Notes: generated from the sequence alone by a model not told the origin. A DNA stretch of 64,000 bases from Frigoribacterium sp. PhB116 (GCF_004364285.1 NZ_SOBE01000002.1:496001-560000), one strand, 5' to 3'; numbered from the stretch's first letter, positions 7,899-16,357 are shown. Numbers and translations: made by a program.

Positions 7899-8999
7899 GT
7901 GTCTGTCCGTGCTGTCGTGCCCGTCCGCGTCGCGTCCCGCCCCGCCCGTCCGCGCCTCCTCGGCGCCGTCGCCGGCCTGGCCGGGCTGGTCCTGCTGTCC
8001 GGGTGTGCGTCGGCACCGTCGGGCGACGGGGGCGCCGCGACGGCCTCGACGCACTGCGCCCGGATGGTGACCAACTCCGGCGGCCTCGAGGACCGCTCGT
8101 TCAACCAGTCGAGCTGGGCCGGGCTGCAGGCTGCCGAGGCCGACGGCGTCGCCGCCCAGGTGCTCGTCTCGACCTCCGAGACCGACCTGGCGCCGAACGT
8201 GACCCAGGCCGTCGAGTCCGGCTGCGGCTTCGTCCTGACCGTCGGCTACGAGCTGGCCGCTGCCACCCAGGAGCAGGCCGCGGCGAACCCCGACGTCGAC
8301 TTCGCCATCGTCGACGAGACCGTCGAGGGCGACAACGTCAAGCCGATCCTGTTCGACACGGCGCAGGCGTCGTACCTCGCCGGCTACCTCGCGGCCGGGG
8401 TCTCGAAGACCGGCGCGGTGGGCACCTTCGGCGGCGGCAACCAGCCGCCCGTGACCCTCTTCATGGACGGCTTCGCGCAGGGCGTCGAGGCCTACAACGC
8501 CGCGCACGGCGCCTCCGTGCGCCTGATCGGCTGGGACCCGGTCGCCCGCGACGGCTCGTTCACCGGCGACTTCGAGGACGTCAACAAGGGCAAGCAGGTC
8601 GCCCAGGCGCTGATCGACCAGGGTGCCGACGTGATCATGCCCGTCGCCGGCCAGGTCGGCGAGGGCGCCGCCTCCGCCGCGCTCGACGCCGGGGGAGTCA
8701 GCGTCATCTGGGTCGACAACGACGGCTACGACACGCTGCCCGAGGCGTACCGCCCGATCCTGCTGACCTCCGTGCTCAAGGACACCGAGCAGGCCGTGCG
8801 GGAGATCGCCGTGTCGACGACCGACGACAGCTTCACGAACGAGCCGTACGTCGGCACCCTCGAGAACGAGGGCGTCGGCCTCGCGCCGTTCCACGACCTC
8901 GAGTCGAGCGTGCCCGCCGACCTCGCCGCCGAGATCGACGCCCTGCGCGACGAGATCGTCGCGGGGACGGTCACGGTCGACTCGCCCGACGCCCCGTAG
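7899..8999 (+). CDS. BMP-family substrate-binding lipoprotein (PnrA/Med-like)
   Basis: The 366-residue protein has a lipoprotein signal peptide with lipobox LLSGC (lipidated Cys36) and a basic-membrane-protein domain. Family signatures are NSGGLEDRSFNQSSWAGLQ near the start of the mature domain, VTQAVESGCGFVLTVGYELA, and the YLAGYLAAGVSKTGAVGTFGG hinge region (read in two parts). BMP proteins usually bind nucleosides for ABC importers of the Nup/Rfu type. No permease or ATPase is nearby, so the partner transporter is elsewhere. GTG 7899 has a clear SD (AGGAGG) nine bases upstream; a longer frame to 7803 would add an untypical leader. Confidence 0.9.
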   Translation: MSVRAVVPVRVASRPARPRLLGAVAGLAGLVLLSGCASAPSGDGGAATASTHCARMVTNSGGLEDRSFNQSSWAGLQAAEADGVAAQVLVSTSETDLAPNVTQAVESGCGFVLTVGYELAAATQEQAAANPDVDFAIVDETVEGDNVKPILFDTAQASYLAGYLAAGVSKTGAVGTFGGGNQPPVTLFMDGFAQGVEAYNAAHGASVRLIGWDPVARDGSFTGDFEDVNKGKQVAQALIDQGADVIMPVAGQVGEGAASAALDAGGVSVIWVDNDGYDTLPEAYRPILLTSVLKDTEQAVREIAVSTTDDSFTNEPYVGTLENEGVGLAPFHDLESSVPADLAAEIDALRDEIVAGTVTVDSPDAP

Positions 9000-9063
9000 G
9001 CGCGGGCGGACGCCGGACGCCGGACGCCGTACCCTCACCCAGCCGCCAGGCGCCCGCCGAGGC

Positions 9064-10374
9064 CTATGGCCGGCTGGCGCGCCGTCCGCGGGTGCGACCA
9101 CCACGTCCGGCGGCTGCAGCTGCAGCGGCAGCGACGAAGCGCTCCGCCCGCTCGACGGTGCGGCCGCGCCCGGCCGCCGCGTCCCACTCGTACACGGTGA
9201 CTCCGCCGATCAGCACGTGCTCCGCACGGCTCATCACGTCGAGCGGGTCGCCCGACCAGATGACGACGTCGCCGTCGAGCCCGGGCGTCAGCGCCCCGAC
9301 GCGGTCGTCGAGCCCGAGCATGCGTGCCGGGTTGATCGTCAGCGCCTCGAGAGCGACGACGGGGTCGAGCCCCTCCTTCACGGCGAACGACGCCTGGTGC
9401 ACCAGGAAGTTGATGGGCACCACCGGGTGGTCGGTGGTGATCGCGACCGTCACTCCGGCGCGGGCCAGGGCGGCGAGGTTCGAGATCGCCCGGTCGCGCA
9501 GCTCGACCTTGGTGCGCGAGGTGAGCATCGGCCCGAAGATCACCGGGACGCCCTTCTCGGCCAGCACGTCGGCCAGCTTGTGGCCCTCGGTGCCGTGGTT
9601 GACGACGAGGCGGTAGCCGAACTCCTCCGACAGCCTGATCGCCGTCGCGATGTCGTCGTGCCGGTGCACGTGCTGGTCCCAGACGAGGGTGCCGTCGAGC
9701 ACGTCGGCGAGCGTCTCGAGCCGCAGGTCGCGTCGGAACGGCTCGCCCCCCACCGCCGCCGCCGCGCGTGACGCCGCGTAGAAGCGGGCGTCCTCGAAGG
9801 CCTGCCGCAGCACGTACGCGACGCCGAGCCGCGTGGAGGGCAGCACGTCGCGGCTGCCGTAGACGCGCTTCGGGTTCTCGCCGAGCGCGGACTTGACGCT
9901 CACGGCCTCCTTGATCACCTGCTCGTCGATCGTGCGGCTGCCCCAGGTCTTGATCGCGACCGTGCGGCCGCCGATCACGTTGCCGCTGCCGGGCTTGACG
10001 ACGACGCTCGTGACGCCGCCCGAGAGCGCGTCGCGGAAGCCCTCGTCGTCGATGTCGATCGCGTCGATCGCCCGCACCCCGGCGGTGTTCGGGTCGGTCA
10101 TCTCGTTGGTGTCGTTGCCGACGGGCCCGTTCGCCTCCTCGCTGATGCCGACGTGGCCGTGCGCCTCGACGAAGCCGGGCAGCACCCAGCGGCCCGTGGC
10201 GTCGACGACCCGGGCGCCCACGGGCACCTCGACGTCGGGGTCGGCGCCCACCACCTCGACCACGCCGTCGCGGATCAGCACCGTGCCGCCCTCGATCGGC
10301 TCGCCCACGACGGGCACCACGCGGCCGCCCGTGATCGCGACGACGACGGACGGGGGCTGCTGCGAACGAGTCAT
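9064..10374 (-). CDS. Amidohydrolase (imidazolonepropionase-like metal-dependent hydrolase)
   Basis: The 436-residue enzyme has the amidohydrolase layout: an N-terminal beta-sandwich (ITGGRVVPVVGEPIEGGTVL), metal ligands in LPGFVEAHGHVG (about residue 66), further histidines in WDQHVHRHDD and VVNHGTEGH, and the catalytic Asp in ITTDHPVVP. The C-terminus has GLDGDVVIWSGDPLD and ends in an Ala/Arg-rich tail. The substrate is unknown; similar proteins are annotated as imidazolonepropionase-like or dipeptidase-like. ATG 10374 has TACGGT six bases upstream, so the start is secure. It follows the nitrilase-family gene by 47 bases, with its own leaderless-type promoter. Confidence 0.9.
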   Translation of the reverse strand: MTRSQQPPSVVVAITGGRVVPVVGEPIEGGTVLIRDGVVEVVGADPDVEVPVGARVVDATGRWVLPGFVEAHGHVGISEEANGPVGNDTNEMTDPNTAGVRAIDAIDIDDEGFRDALSGGVTSVVVKPGSGNVIGGRTVAIKTWGSRTIDEQVIKEAVSVKSALGENPKRVYGSRDVLPSTRLGVAYVLRQAFEDARFYAASRAAAAVGGEPFRRDLRLETLADVLDGTLVWDQHVHRHDDIATAIRLSEEFGYRLVVNHGTEGHKLADVLAEKGVPVIFGPMLTSRTKVELRDRAISNLAALARAGVTVAITTDHPVVPINFLVHQASFAVKEGLDPVVALEALTINPARMLGLDDRVGALTPGLDGDVVIWSGDPLDVMSRAEHVLIGGVTVYEWDAAAGRGRTVERAERFVAAAAAAAAGRGGRTRGRRASRP

Positions 10375-10421
10375 GGACCCACCGTAGGCCCGCCCGCCGA
10401 CACCCCCGAGGAGGTGCGGCG

Positions 10422-11324
10422 TCAGCCCCGCGGACGGTCCGCGACCGCGAAGCGCTGGTTCGCCAGCACGGGCAGGGTGCGCCGCGCCGCCGCCACCTCG
10501 TCCAGGTCGAGGTCGACGACGAGGAGCCCCGGCTCGGCGCCGAGCTCGGCGACCACGGCCCCGAACGGCGAGGCGACGAGGCTGTGCCCGACGCCGGTCG
10601 GCGACGCGCTCGCCGCCGCGGCCGTCGCGTCGCGCTCGGTCTCGGCGTCGCCGGAGACCCTGGCCGCCGCCGCGACCGCCGCGGGGTCGGCCTGCCCGAC
10701 GGCCACGACGAAGGTCGTGCTGTCGGCGGCGCGCGCACGGGTCAGCAGCTGCCACTGGTCGACCTTGCCGGGGCCGTCGCCCCACGACGCGGCGACGACG
10801 CTGACCTCGGCGCCCGACGCGGCGTTCGCGAGGAACAGCGCGGGGAACCGCACGTCGTAGCAGGTGGCCAGGCCCACGACGGCACCACGGCCGGCGTCGT
10901 CGCCGCCCCCGTCGCCGCTCCCGACGGCCACGGTGACGGCCTCGTCGCCGCCCTCCACCGAGTCGGACTCCGCGTGGCCGAACGCGTCGAAGAGGTGCAC
11001 CTTGTCGTAGCTCGCGGCCAGCTCGCCGCCCGGGCCGGCCACGAGGAGGGTGTTCCGCACCGTGTTCTCCTGCCCCGGCGTGAAGGTGCCGGCGACGATC
11101 GTGACGCCGAGCCGCCCGGCGAGGCCGAGCACGGCCGAGGCCCAGGGGCCGTCGAGCGGCTCGGCCGACGCGGCGAGGTCGGAGCCGAACGCGGTCATGG
11201 CCGCCTCGGGGAACACGACCAGCTCGGCTCCCTCGGCTGCCGCCTCCTCGGCTGCCCGCTCGACCTCACGGAGGTTGCGGGCCGGATCACGGGTGCTCCA
11301 GATCTGGGCGAGGGCGATGCGCAT
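10422..11324 (-). CDS. Carbon-nitrogen hydrolase (nitrilase superfamily)
   Basis: The 300-residue cytoplasmic amidase-like enzyme has the Glu-Lys-Cys catalytic triad: Glu in VVFPEAAMTAF, Lys in SYDKVHLFDAFG and Cys in GLATCYDVRFPALF. The layout fits the Nit1/Nit2 omega-amidase branch, which hydrolyses alpha-keto or deaminated amides, but substrate assignment is inference. An Ala-rich insert (about residues 215-245) is unusual. TAGGTT (minus strand, 11336-11331) precedes ATG by six bases. It is divergent from the OHCU-decarboxylase-like gene. Confidence 0.9.
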   Translation of the reverse strand: MRIALAQIWSTRDPARNLREVERAAEEAAAEGAELVVFPEAAMTAFGSDLAASAEPLDGPWASAVLGLAGRLGVTIVAGTFTPGQENTVRNTLLVAGPGGELAASYDKVHLFDAFGHAESDSVEGGDEAVTVAVGSGDGGGDDAGRGAVVGLATCYDVRFPALFLANAASGAEVSVVAASWGDGPGKVDQWQLLTRARAADSTTFVVAVGQADPAAVAAAARVSGDAETERDATAAAASASPTGVGHSLVASPFGAVVAELGAEPGLLVVDLDLDEVAAARRTLPVLANQRFAVADRPRG

Positions 11325-11424
11325 GCGCCCAACCTAGCCACGCGCGCCGCCGCGCCGGGGCCGGGCCCTGCCCCGCACCAGCCGCGCGGGGCCGCGCGGG
11401 CCTCCGCCGGATACAGTTCACGGC

Positions 11425-11964
11425 ATGATCGACCTCCCCGAAGGCGAGCTGCGCGAGCGGCTGGCCACCGCCCTGTCCGTGCCTCGCTGGGTCGACGAGG
11501 TGGCCGGTCAGGCGCCGTTCGACGACGTCGACGCCCTGATCGCCGTCGCACGCCGCGCCGGGTCGCTCACGTCCGACGAGGTCGACCAGGCGCTCGAGCA
11601 CCACGACCTCGTCGCTGAGCCCGCGACCGGCGACGCGGGCGCCGACGAGTACGGGCGTCGCGAGGAGCGCGCCTCCCACGAGACCGACGACCCGCAGCTC
11701 GTCAAGGCCCTGGCCGAGGGAGGCGCGGTGTACGAGGAGCGCTTCGGCCGCGCCTTCGTCATCCGCACGGCCGGCCGCAGCCGCGACGAGGTCGTCGAGG
11801 AGCTCGACCGTCGGCTCAAGCTCGACGACGAGGCCGAGAAGCAGGAGGTGGGGGCCCAGCTGGTCGAGATCGCCGTCGTCCGCCTCCGCCAGGTCTTCGC
11901 GTCCCGCACGGCCGAGACGGGTCGCGGCGCCGAGACCGCGTCGCCGGCGCGGCCGCTCGCCTGA
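11425..11964 (+). CDS. OHCU-decarboxylase-like protein (UraD family)
   Basis: The 179-residue protein resembles 2-oxo-4-hydroxy-4-carboxy-5-ureidoimidazoline decarboxylase, the last step of urate to allantoin. The N-terminal part (ALSVPRWVDEVAG) and the C-terminal GGAVYEERFGRAFVIRTAGR / VEELDRRLKLDDEAEKQEV blocks fit the family well. The usual HPRIG active-site motif is altered: ALEHH is retained but followed by DLVAEPAT, so activity is uncertain. No other urate genes are nearby. TACAGT lies seven bases before ATG (leaderless type). The C-terminus adds about 20 untypical residues. Confidence 0.75.
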   Translation: MIDLPEGELRERLATALSVPRWVDEVAGQAPFDDVDALIAVARRAGSLTSDEVDQALEHHDLVAEPATGDAGADEYGRREERASHETDDPQLVKALAEGGAVYEERFGRAFVIRTAGRSRDEVVEELDRRLKLDDEAEKQEVGAQLVEIAVVRLRQVFASRTAETGRGAETASPARPLA

Positions 11965-12064
11965 CCTGCTCACCTGACCCGCTCGCCTGACCCGGGCGGT
12001 GGACGCGCGCACGGTGAGGAGCGACTCGGACGGGCCCCGAGGGGGCCGAGCGTACGATGGGCGC

Positions 12065-12319
12065 ATGTCCGACGCAGCCCCCGACCGCATCCTCATGTTC
12101 GGCGCCGAGTGGTGCCGTGACTGCCGCCGCTCGAAGGCCCTGCTCGACCGCGAGGGCGTGGCCTACGACTACGTCGACCTCGAGTCGGTCGACGACGGGG
12201 CTGACCGCGCGTTCGCGATCAGCGGCCGTACGCAGATCCCCGTGGTCGTGTTCCCCGACGGCAGCCACCTCGTGGAGCCGTCCGACGCCGAGCTCTCCGC
12301 GAAGCTCCCGCTCGACTGA
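12065..12319 (+). CDS. Glutaredoxin/mycoredoxin-like protein
   Basis: The 84-residue thioredoxin-fold redox protein has a CxxC active site (FGAEWCRDCRRSKALLDREG, Cys at about residues 18 and 21), a cis-Pro in TQIPVVVFPDG, and the C-terminal GSHLVEPSDAEL segment. The WCRDC sequence places it with actinobacterial mycoredoxin-like glutaredoxins that work with mycothiol. It is distinct from the NrdH at 40948. TACGAT (12053-12058) is exactly six bases before ATG, a clear leaderless arrangement. A hairpin follows the stop. Confidence 0.93.
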   Translation: MSDAAPDRILMFGAEWCRDCRRSKALLDREGVAYDYVDLESVDDGADRAFAISGRTQIPVVVFPDGSHLVEPSDAELSAKLPLD

Positions 12320-12329
12320 CGTCGGCGCC

Positions 12330-12396
12330 AGCGGAGGTTCGGACCGAAAGGGACGAAAGAGCCGTGGGCCCGCGGTTCTGACGTCCCTTCTCCGCT
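12330..12396. terminator. Imperfect hairpin between convergent genes
   Basis: AGCGGAG (12330-12336) pairs with CTCCGCT (12390-12396) and AAGGGACG (12348-12355) with CGTCCCTT (12382-12389), enclosing a smaller AGAGCCG/CGGTTCT hairpin. It lies between the convergent glutaredoxin and TIGR01777 genes and probably ends one or both transcripts. GCCCC repeats follow to 12423. Confidence 0.6.
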
Positions 12397-12430
12397 AGGA
12401 AGCCCCGCCCCGCCCCGCCCCGGCCAGGCC

Positions 12431-13396
12431 TCAGCGGCGGCGGCGCTCCGCGACGATCTGCTTCACGGTCTCGTCGAGGTGCGGGTGCACGAACTCGTAG
12501 CCGCCCTCGACCAGTCGCTCGGGCACGACCCAGCGGCTCTTGAGCACGAGCTCGGTCTCGGTCCGCAGCACGGCGGTGCCGAGCTCGAGCATCCATCGCG
12601 TCGCGGGGAGCCCGATCGGCATGCCCACCGCACGGCGCACGATCCCCATCATCGTCCGGTCGTCGCTCGGGTTCGGCGACGACAGGTTCACGACCCCGTC
12701 GACATCGTCGTGCTCGCGCAGCCAGTCGATCGAGCCGAGCACGTCGTCGACGTGGATCCAACTGAACTTCTGGCGACCGCCTCCGGCGCCCTGATGGTGG
12801 TGGGTGCCGGCCGCGAGCCGCGCCTTCGTCGCCGGCCAGGGCCCGTCGAGCTGCGGCCCGCCGAGGCCGACCCGGGCGAGGGCCATCAGCGGCACCAGGG
12901 CGCTGCCGTCGCCGAGCACGATCGCCATCCGCAGGGCGACACGGCGCGTGCCGGGCAGCTCGCCCTCGAAGAACTCGCGCTCCCAGCTCGTGGCGACGTC
13001 GACGGAGAAGCCCCGCCCGAGCTCGCCCGTCGACTCCGTCATCGGGCGGTCCTCGGCGTGCCGGTAGATCGTCGCGGTCGACGAGTTCAGCCAGAGCCGA
13101 GGAGGCGCGGCGCAGGCGAGCACCGCCTCCCTCAGCTCCCGGGTCGTCTCGACCCGGGACCGCATGATCTCGGCGCGGTTCGCCGGGCCGTAGCGGCAGT
13201 TCACGCTCTTGCCCGCGAGGTTGACGAGCAGGTCGGCGCCGTCGAGCAGGCGGGTGATCGCGGCGGTGTCGCCCCAGCGGGCGTCGGGGCCGGATCGGCC
13301 GATCTCGCTGACGCGCGCGCCGCGGGCGCGCCAGGCGGCGGCGAGGTGCTGGCCGATGAAGCCGGACGCGCCGGCGATGACGATGTGGTCGGTCAC
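12431..13396 (-). CDS. TIGR01777 family epimerase (extended SDR with DUF1731 C-terminus)
   Basis: The 321-residue NAD(P)-binding protein starts HIVIAGASGFIGQHLAAAWR (GxxGxxG Rossmann motif) and has LLVNLAGKSVNCRY, the STATIYRHAED region, the FSWIHVDDVLGSIDWL motif, and ends in the DUF1731-type block (ELVLKSRWVVPERLVEGGYE). Members are related to SulA-like epimerases of unknown substrate. GTG 13396 overlaps the stop of the DUF4166 gene by four bases, so the pair is translationally coupled. DUF4166 domains are often fused to or beside this family, which supports a shared function. Confidence 0.9.
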   Translation of the reverse strand: MTDHIVIAGASGFIGQHLAAAWRARGARVSEIGRSGPDARWGDTAAITRLLDGADLLVNLAGKSVNCRYGPANRAEIMRSRVETTRELREAVLACAAPPRLWLNSSTATIYRHAEDRPMTESTGELGRGFSVDVATSWEREFFEGELPGTRRVALRMAIVLGDGSALVPLMALARVGLGGPQLDGPWPATKARLAAGTHHHQGAGGGRQKFSWIHVDDVLGSIDWLREHDDVDGVVNLSSPNPSDDRTMMGIVRRAVGMPIGLPATRWMLELGTAVLRTETELVLKSRWVVPERLVEGGYEFVHPHLDETVKQIVAERRRR

Positions 13397-14046
13397 GATG
13401 CTGTTCCCCCTGTGTCGTCGGGCTCGACCGAGTAGTCGAAGTGGCCCGTGTACTCGTAGATCCGGCCGACGAGCGGCGCGTCGAGGATCACCGAGACCCG
13501 TTGTCGACCGACGGCCTCGTCGAACTCCTCGCGCAGCGACACCCGGGGCGACACGGCGGCGGGCACCGCGACGGAACGCCGGCCGACGCGCAGGCGCATC
13601 GTGCCCGACGTCATCGACAGGGCCCCGTCGCGGGCGTGCGCGACGAGGTCGGCCGACCAGCGCCTCCGGTGCCCCAGGTGGTCGACGAGCCCCGTCGGCG
13701 ACGCGCTGACGGCGTCGACCATGTGGCGCTCGCCCGACGCGAAGCGGAACGTGCGGACCGCCCGGACCACGGGAGCACCCGAGTCGTCGACGTCCGGTCG
13801 GTTGGTCACGGTGAAGGGCACGTCGTGCTGCCAGGCGGCGAAGAGCACTCCCTGCCGACCGAGCACCCACAGCACGGGCCAGAGCCAGCGCCGAGGTGTG
13901 CCCGCCCGGGCGAAGACGCCCTGGCCGCGTCCGACGGAACCGGCCGGGATCGCCCGGAAGTACGGCAGGAGGCGCGGGTGCAGCCCCGAGAGCGCCTCGC
14001 CCGCGGCGGCCTCCCACGGAGACTGCGGGGCGGGAGCGTCGGGCAC
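13393..14046 (-). CDS. DUF4166 domain protein
   Basis: The 217-residue protein matches DUF4166: LHPRLLPYFRAIPAGSVGRG near the start, a central WQHDVPFTVTNRP block and a C-terminal YEYTGHFDYSVE motif. One hydrophobic segment (WLWPVLWVLGRQGVLFAAW, about residues 53-71) may be a membrane or buried helix. The function is unknown. TAGGCT is six bases upstream of GTG 14046 on the minus strand, giving a leaderless start. It leads a two-gene operon with the TIGR01777 epimerase. Confidence 0.85.
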   Translation of the reverse strand: MPDAPAPQSPWEAAAGEALSGLHPRLLPYFRAIPAGSVGRGQGVFARAGTPRRWLWPVLWVLGRQGVLFAAWQHDVPFTVTNRPDVDDSGAPVVRAVRTFRFASGERHMVDAVSASPTGLVDHLGHRRRWSADLVAHARDGALSMTSGTMRLRVGRRSVAVPAAVSPRVSLREEFDEAVGRQRVSVILDAPLVGRIYEYTGHFDYSVEPDDTGGTAS

Positions 14047-14080
14047 GACCCGAGCCTAGGCCCGGGGCTACCCTCGCGGC

Positions 14081-14959
14081 ATGGACACCGCCGACACCGC
14101 CGACCGCACCTCCGCGCCGCACCCCCTCGTCTCCGTCGCCGAGCTGGAGCGGTCGCTCCGGGGCGATCGGCCGCCGCGCCTCCTCGACGTGCGCTGGCGG
14201 CTGGACCGTCCCGACGGCCGGCCGGCGCACCGCGAGGGCCACCTGCCGGGGGCCGTCTACGTCGACCTCGGCTCCGAGCTCGCCGGGCACGGCCTGGCGG
14301 CGACGGAGGGGCGTCACCCCCTGCCCGCGCCCGACGACCTGCAGCGGTCCGCCCGCAGCTGGGGGCTGCGCGAGGGCGAGCCGGTCGTGGTCTACGACGA
14401 CCTGGGCGGCCAGTCCGCGGCGCGGGCGTGGTGGTTGCTGCGGGCTGCCGGCCTCGCCGACGTGCGGCTGCTCGACGGCGGGCTCGGAGCGTGGACCGCG
14501 GCCGGCCTGACGGTCGAGACCGGGGACGTGCGTCCGGAGCCCGGAGACGTCGTCCTCGGCTCGGGTCGGCTGCCGACGATCGACGCGGAGGAGGCCGCCG
14601 CGTTCCCGGCGCACGGCACCCTCGTGGACAGCCGCGCCGGAGAGCGCTACCGCGGCGAGGTCGAGCCCGTCGACCCGCGGGCCGGTCACGTGCCGGGCGC
14701 CGTGAGCGTCCCGACCGCGGGCAACCTCGACGCCTCGGGCCTGTTCCTCGATGCGGACGCGCTGCGGGCGAGGTACGAGGAGGCGGGCGTCCGGCCGGGC
14801 GAGCCCGTCGCGGTCTACTGCGGCTCGGGCGTCACCGCCGCGCACGCCGCCGTCGCGCTCACGGTCGTCGGCTACGACCCCGTGCTGTTCCCGGGGTCGT
14901 GGAGCGCGTGGTCGTCCGACCCCGGCCGCCTCGTCGCGACGGGCGCCGAGCCCGGCTGA
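14081..14959 (+). CDS. sseA: Thiosulfate/3-mercaptopyruvate sulfurtransferase
   Basis: The 292-residue protein has two tandem rhodanese domains. The first (about 10-140) is catalytically inactive: VVVYDDLGGQSAARAWWLLR has Asp where the Cys would be. The second (about 160-290) carries the active loop VAVYCGSGVTAAHAAVAL with its persulfide-forming Cys. It transfers sulfur from thiosulfate or 3-mercaptopyruvate to cyanide or thiol acceptors. The CGSGVT loop fits mercaptopyruvate-type enzymes. TACCCT lies six bases before ATG (leaderless). It is followed by the second palindromic element copy. Confidence 0.93.
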   Translation: MDTADTADRTSAPHPLVSVAELERSLRGDRPPRLLDVRWRLDRPDGRPAHREGHLPGAVYVDLGSELAGHGLAATEGRHPLPAPDDLQRSARSWGLREGEPVVVYDDLGGQSAARAWWLLRAAGLADVRLLDGGLGAWTAAGLTVETGDVRPEPGDVVLGSGRLPTIDAEEAAAFPAHGTLVDSRAGERYRGEVEPVDPRAGHVPGAVSVPTAGNLDASGLFLDADALRARYEEAGVRPGEPVAVYCGSGVTAAHAAVALTVVGYDPVLFPGSWSAWSSDPGRLVATGAEPG

Positions 14960-14982
14960 CTCACGAACTCGCCCGGGTGTCC

Positions 14983-15057
14983 TCCTGACTCGTGCACGAC
15001 TCAGGACGCGCACTCCCCCCGCCGCGCAGCTCAGGACTCGTCTTCCTGAACGAAGAC
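14983..15057. repeat. Palindromic intergenic element, copy 2 (TCGTGCACGA core)
   Basis: TCCTGACTCGTG (14983-14994) and CACGACTCAGGA (14995-15006) form a near-perfect 24-base palindrome around TGCA. A second hairpin pairs TCAGGA (15031-15036) with TCCTGA (15044-15049), overlapped by GTCTTC/GAAGAC (15040-15045 and 15052-15057). The core and its TCAGGA arms match copies 1 and 3. It sits between convergent sulfurtransferase and DUF1508 genes. Confidence 0.85.
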
Positions 15058-15075
15058 GGGGGCAGGAGGCGCGGG

Positions 15076-15282
15076 TCAGTCGGCGTGCGTCGGCGAGGGC
15101 TCCAGGGTGCGGTCGTCGACGATCGCGTCGACCGCGGTCCGGCGCACGGAGTCGATCCCGTTGAGCGCGGACCCCTTCTGCCGGTACCCCTCCGAGGTCG
15201 CGATCACCTCGCCGTTCGCGGCGGTGAGCACGAAGCGGTACTCGCCCGACTCGCCCTGCGTGACGATGAACTTGCCGGCCAT
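15076..15282 (-). CDS. DUF1508 (YegP-like) small protein
   Basis: The 68-residue protein is a single DUF1508 unit: GKFIVTQGESGEYRFVLTAA, then NGEVIATSEGYRQKGSALNG and a C-terminal SVRRTAVDAIVDD. YegP homologues usually carry two such units; this one-unit form is common in actinobacteria. The function is unknown. The ATG has a strong SD (GAGGAGG) upstream. Its TGA stop is immediately abutted by the AGGAGGCGC repeat nonamer (15064-15072, opposite strand). Confidence 0.9.
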   Translation of the reverse strand: MAGKFIVTQGESGEYRFVLTAANGEVIATSEGYRQKGSALNGIDSVRRTAVDAIVDDRTLEPSPTHAD

Positions 15283-15496
15283 GGCGTCCTCCTCGCGTCC
15301 GGGGAGCGGCGTCTGCGCGCTCCGCGTCGCGTCAGCATAGGCAGCGCGTGTTTCGTCCGTGTCACGGGGCCGCGACATGACGCCGCGCGACGAGCGACGC
15401 GCGTCGCGACGTGCACGAGGCCGCGTCGAGCGCAGCAGCAGCCCCCGCTGCCGCCGCGCTCGCCGCGGCCTGGCCACCCGGCTCTGCCGGGGTCGG

Positions 15497-15943
15497 TCAG
15501 TCGCCGACGAGCACGCCGATGGCGGCCTTGAGCGTGTCGCGGTCGCGACGGAGCTTGGCGACCTCGGCCTCGAGCTCCGCGAGGCGATCGGCGGACGCCT
15601 GGTCGGCGCCGTCGCCGCCCTTGGCGCTGGCGCCGCTGCCGGGCGGACGACCGCGTCGGGGCGCGGGCGCGGCGGCCGGCTCCTCCTGCGCGTCACCGTC
15701 GGTGCGCACGGCCGAGCCGTCGTCGGCGGTGTCGGCCGCCTCCTCGGCGATGACGGACGCCGCGGGGGCGTTCGCCTTCTCCCAGGCGCGGATCCAGCCA
15801 CGGAGCGACTGCTCGCCGACCTCGAACTGCTCGGCGGTCTCACGGATGATGGCGCGGTTGCCGGGCTCCGCCTCGCGGCGCTCCAGGACGCGGGCGAGCG
15901 ACTGCTCGCGCGTCTCGTCGGTGTACTTCTGCTCGAAGGGCAT
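15497..15943 (-). CDS. IS3 OrfA-like HTH protein with AT-hook-like motif
   Basis: The 148-residue protein begins with a transposase-type HTH (EQKYTDETREQSLARVLERR then FEVGEQSLRGWIRAWEK, about residues 4-60), as in IS3 OrfA. A low-complexity acidic/Ala region leads to PRRGRPPGSG (about 96-105), an AT-hook-like R-G-R-P core, and the protein ends in a coiled coil (LAELEAEVAKLRRDRDTLKA). No OrfB/DDE integrase partner or terminal inverted repeats are seen, so it looks like a domesticated single-gene DNA-binding protein. It is divergent from the helicase-like gene across an AT-rich spacer it might bind. Confidence 0.75.
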   Translation of the reverse strand: MPFEQKYTDETREQSLARVLERREAEPGNRAIIRETAEQFEVGEQSLRGWIRAWEKANAPAASVIAEEAADTADDGSAVRTDGDAQEEPAAAPAPRRGRPPGSGASAKGGDGADQASADRLAELEAEVAKLRRDRDTLKAAIGVLVGD

Positions 15944-16357
15944 GTCGTGTCTCCGGTCGTGAGGAGGGCGGGGGAGCAGCCACGTGGTGACGGCGCATCC
16001 GTCGTCACCACAGGACCGTTGACGCCGACGGTACTGCACTCTCACCTCACATGAGTAGATATAGATAGAAATATGTGATGACGAGCACGGTCTCGCTCGT
16101 TCCGTGACCACGCGAGGCCTGCCGCGCCGTACACATGAGCCGACGCGGACGGCGCGGCACATATGAGGACGTGTCATCATGATGCGCAGCACGCGGCGCA
16201 CGACGTGGCGCACCACGTCCGATGACATGACCACACGTGTCGCGCGTCGACCGTGTCGACCACGACGGCGACCCGGCGCGCAGGAGGCGGTCGTCCAGTC
16301 GCCGCCGACCCGCCCGTCCTGAGGCGGATCACGGTGACGACGGCTTAAGGTGGCCGT
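15944..16357. promoter_or_regulatory. AT-rich divergent spacer with repeated CACAT(AT)GAG motifs
   Basis: This 414-base gene-free stretch separates the HTH gene and the helicase-like gene. It contains an AT-rich block (about 16050-16079) flanked by TCACAT/ATGTGA half-sites, three CACATGAG or CACATATGAG motifs (near 16047, 16132 and 16157), the palindrome ACGTGG-CGCA-CCACGT near 16210, and GTGGTGAC/GTCACCAC near 15993-16012. TAAGGT (16346-16351) is a leaderless-type -10 for the helicase gene. The density of symmetric sites suggests regulator binding. Confidence 0.5.

Noticed and set aside
12431-15013. Very long open frames antisense to or fused with real genes (for example 860 codons here, 907 codons at 2755-5478, 1118 codons at 15497-18853)
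   Set aside because: They are by-products of GC-rich third positions. Compositions are Arg/Ala/His-rich, no domains are seen, and they lie opposite genes with clear family motifs.
15283-15496. Possible plus-strand gene in the gap before the HTH gene
   Set aside because: The Ala-rich frame at 15411 has no start signal and extends antisense through the HTH gene.
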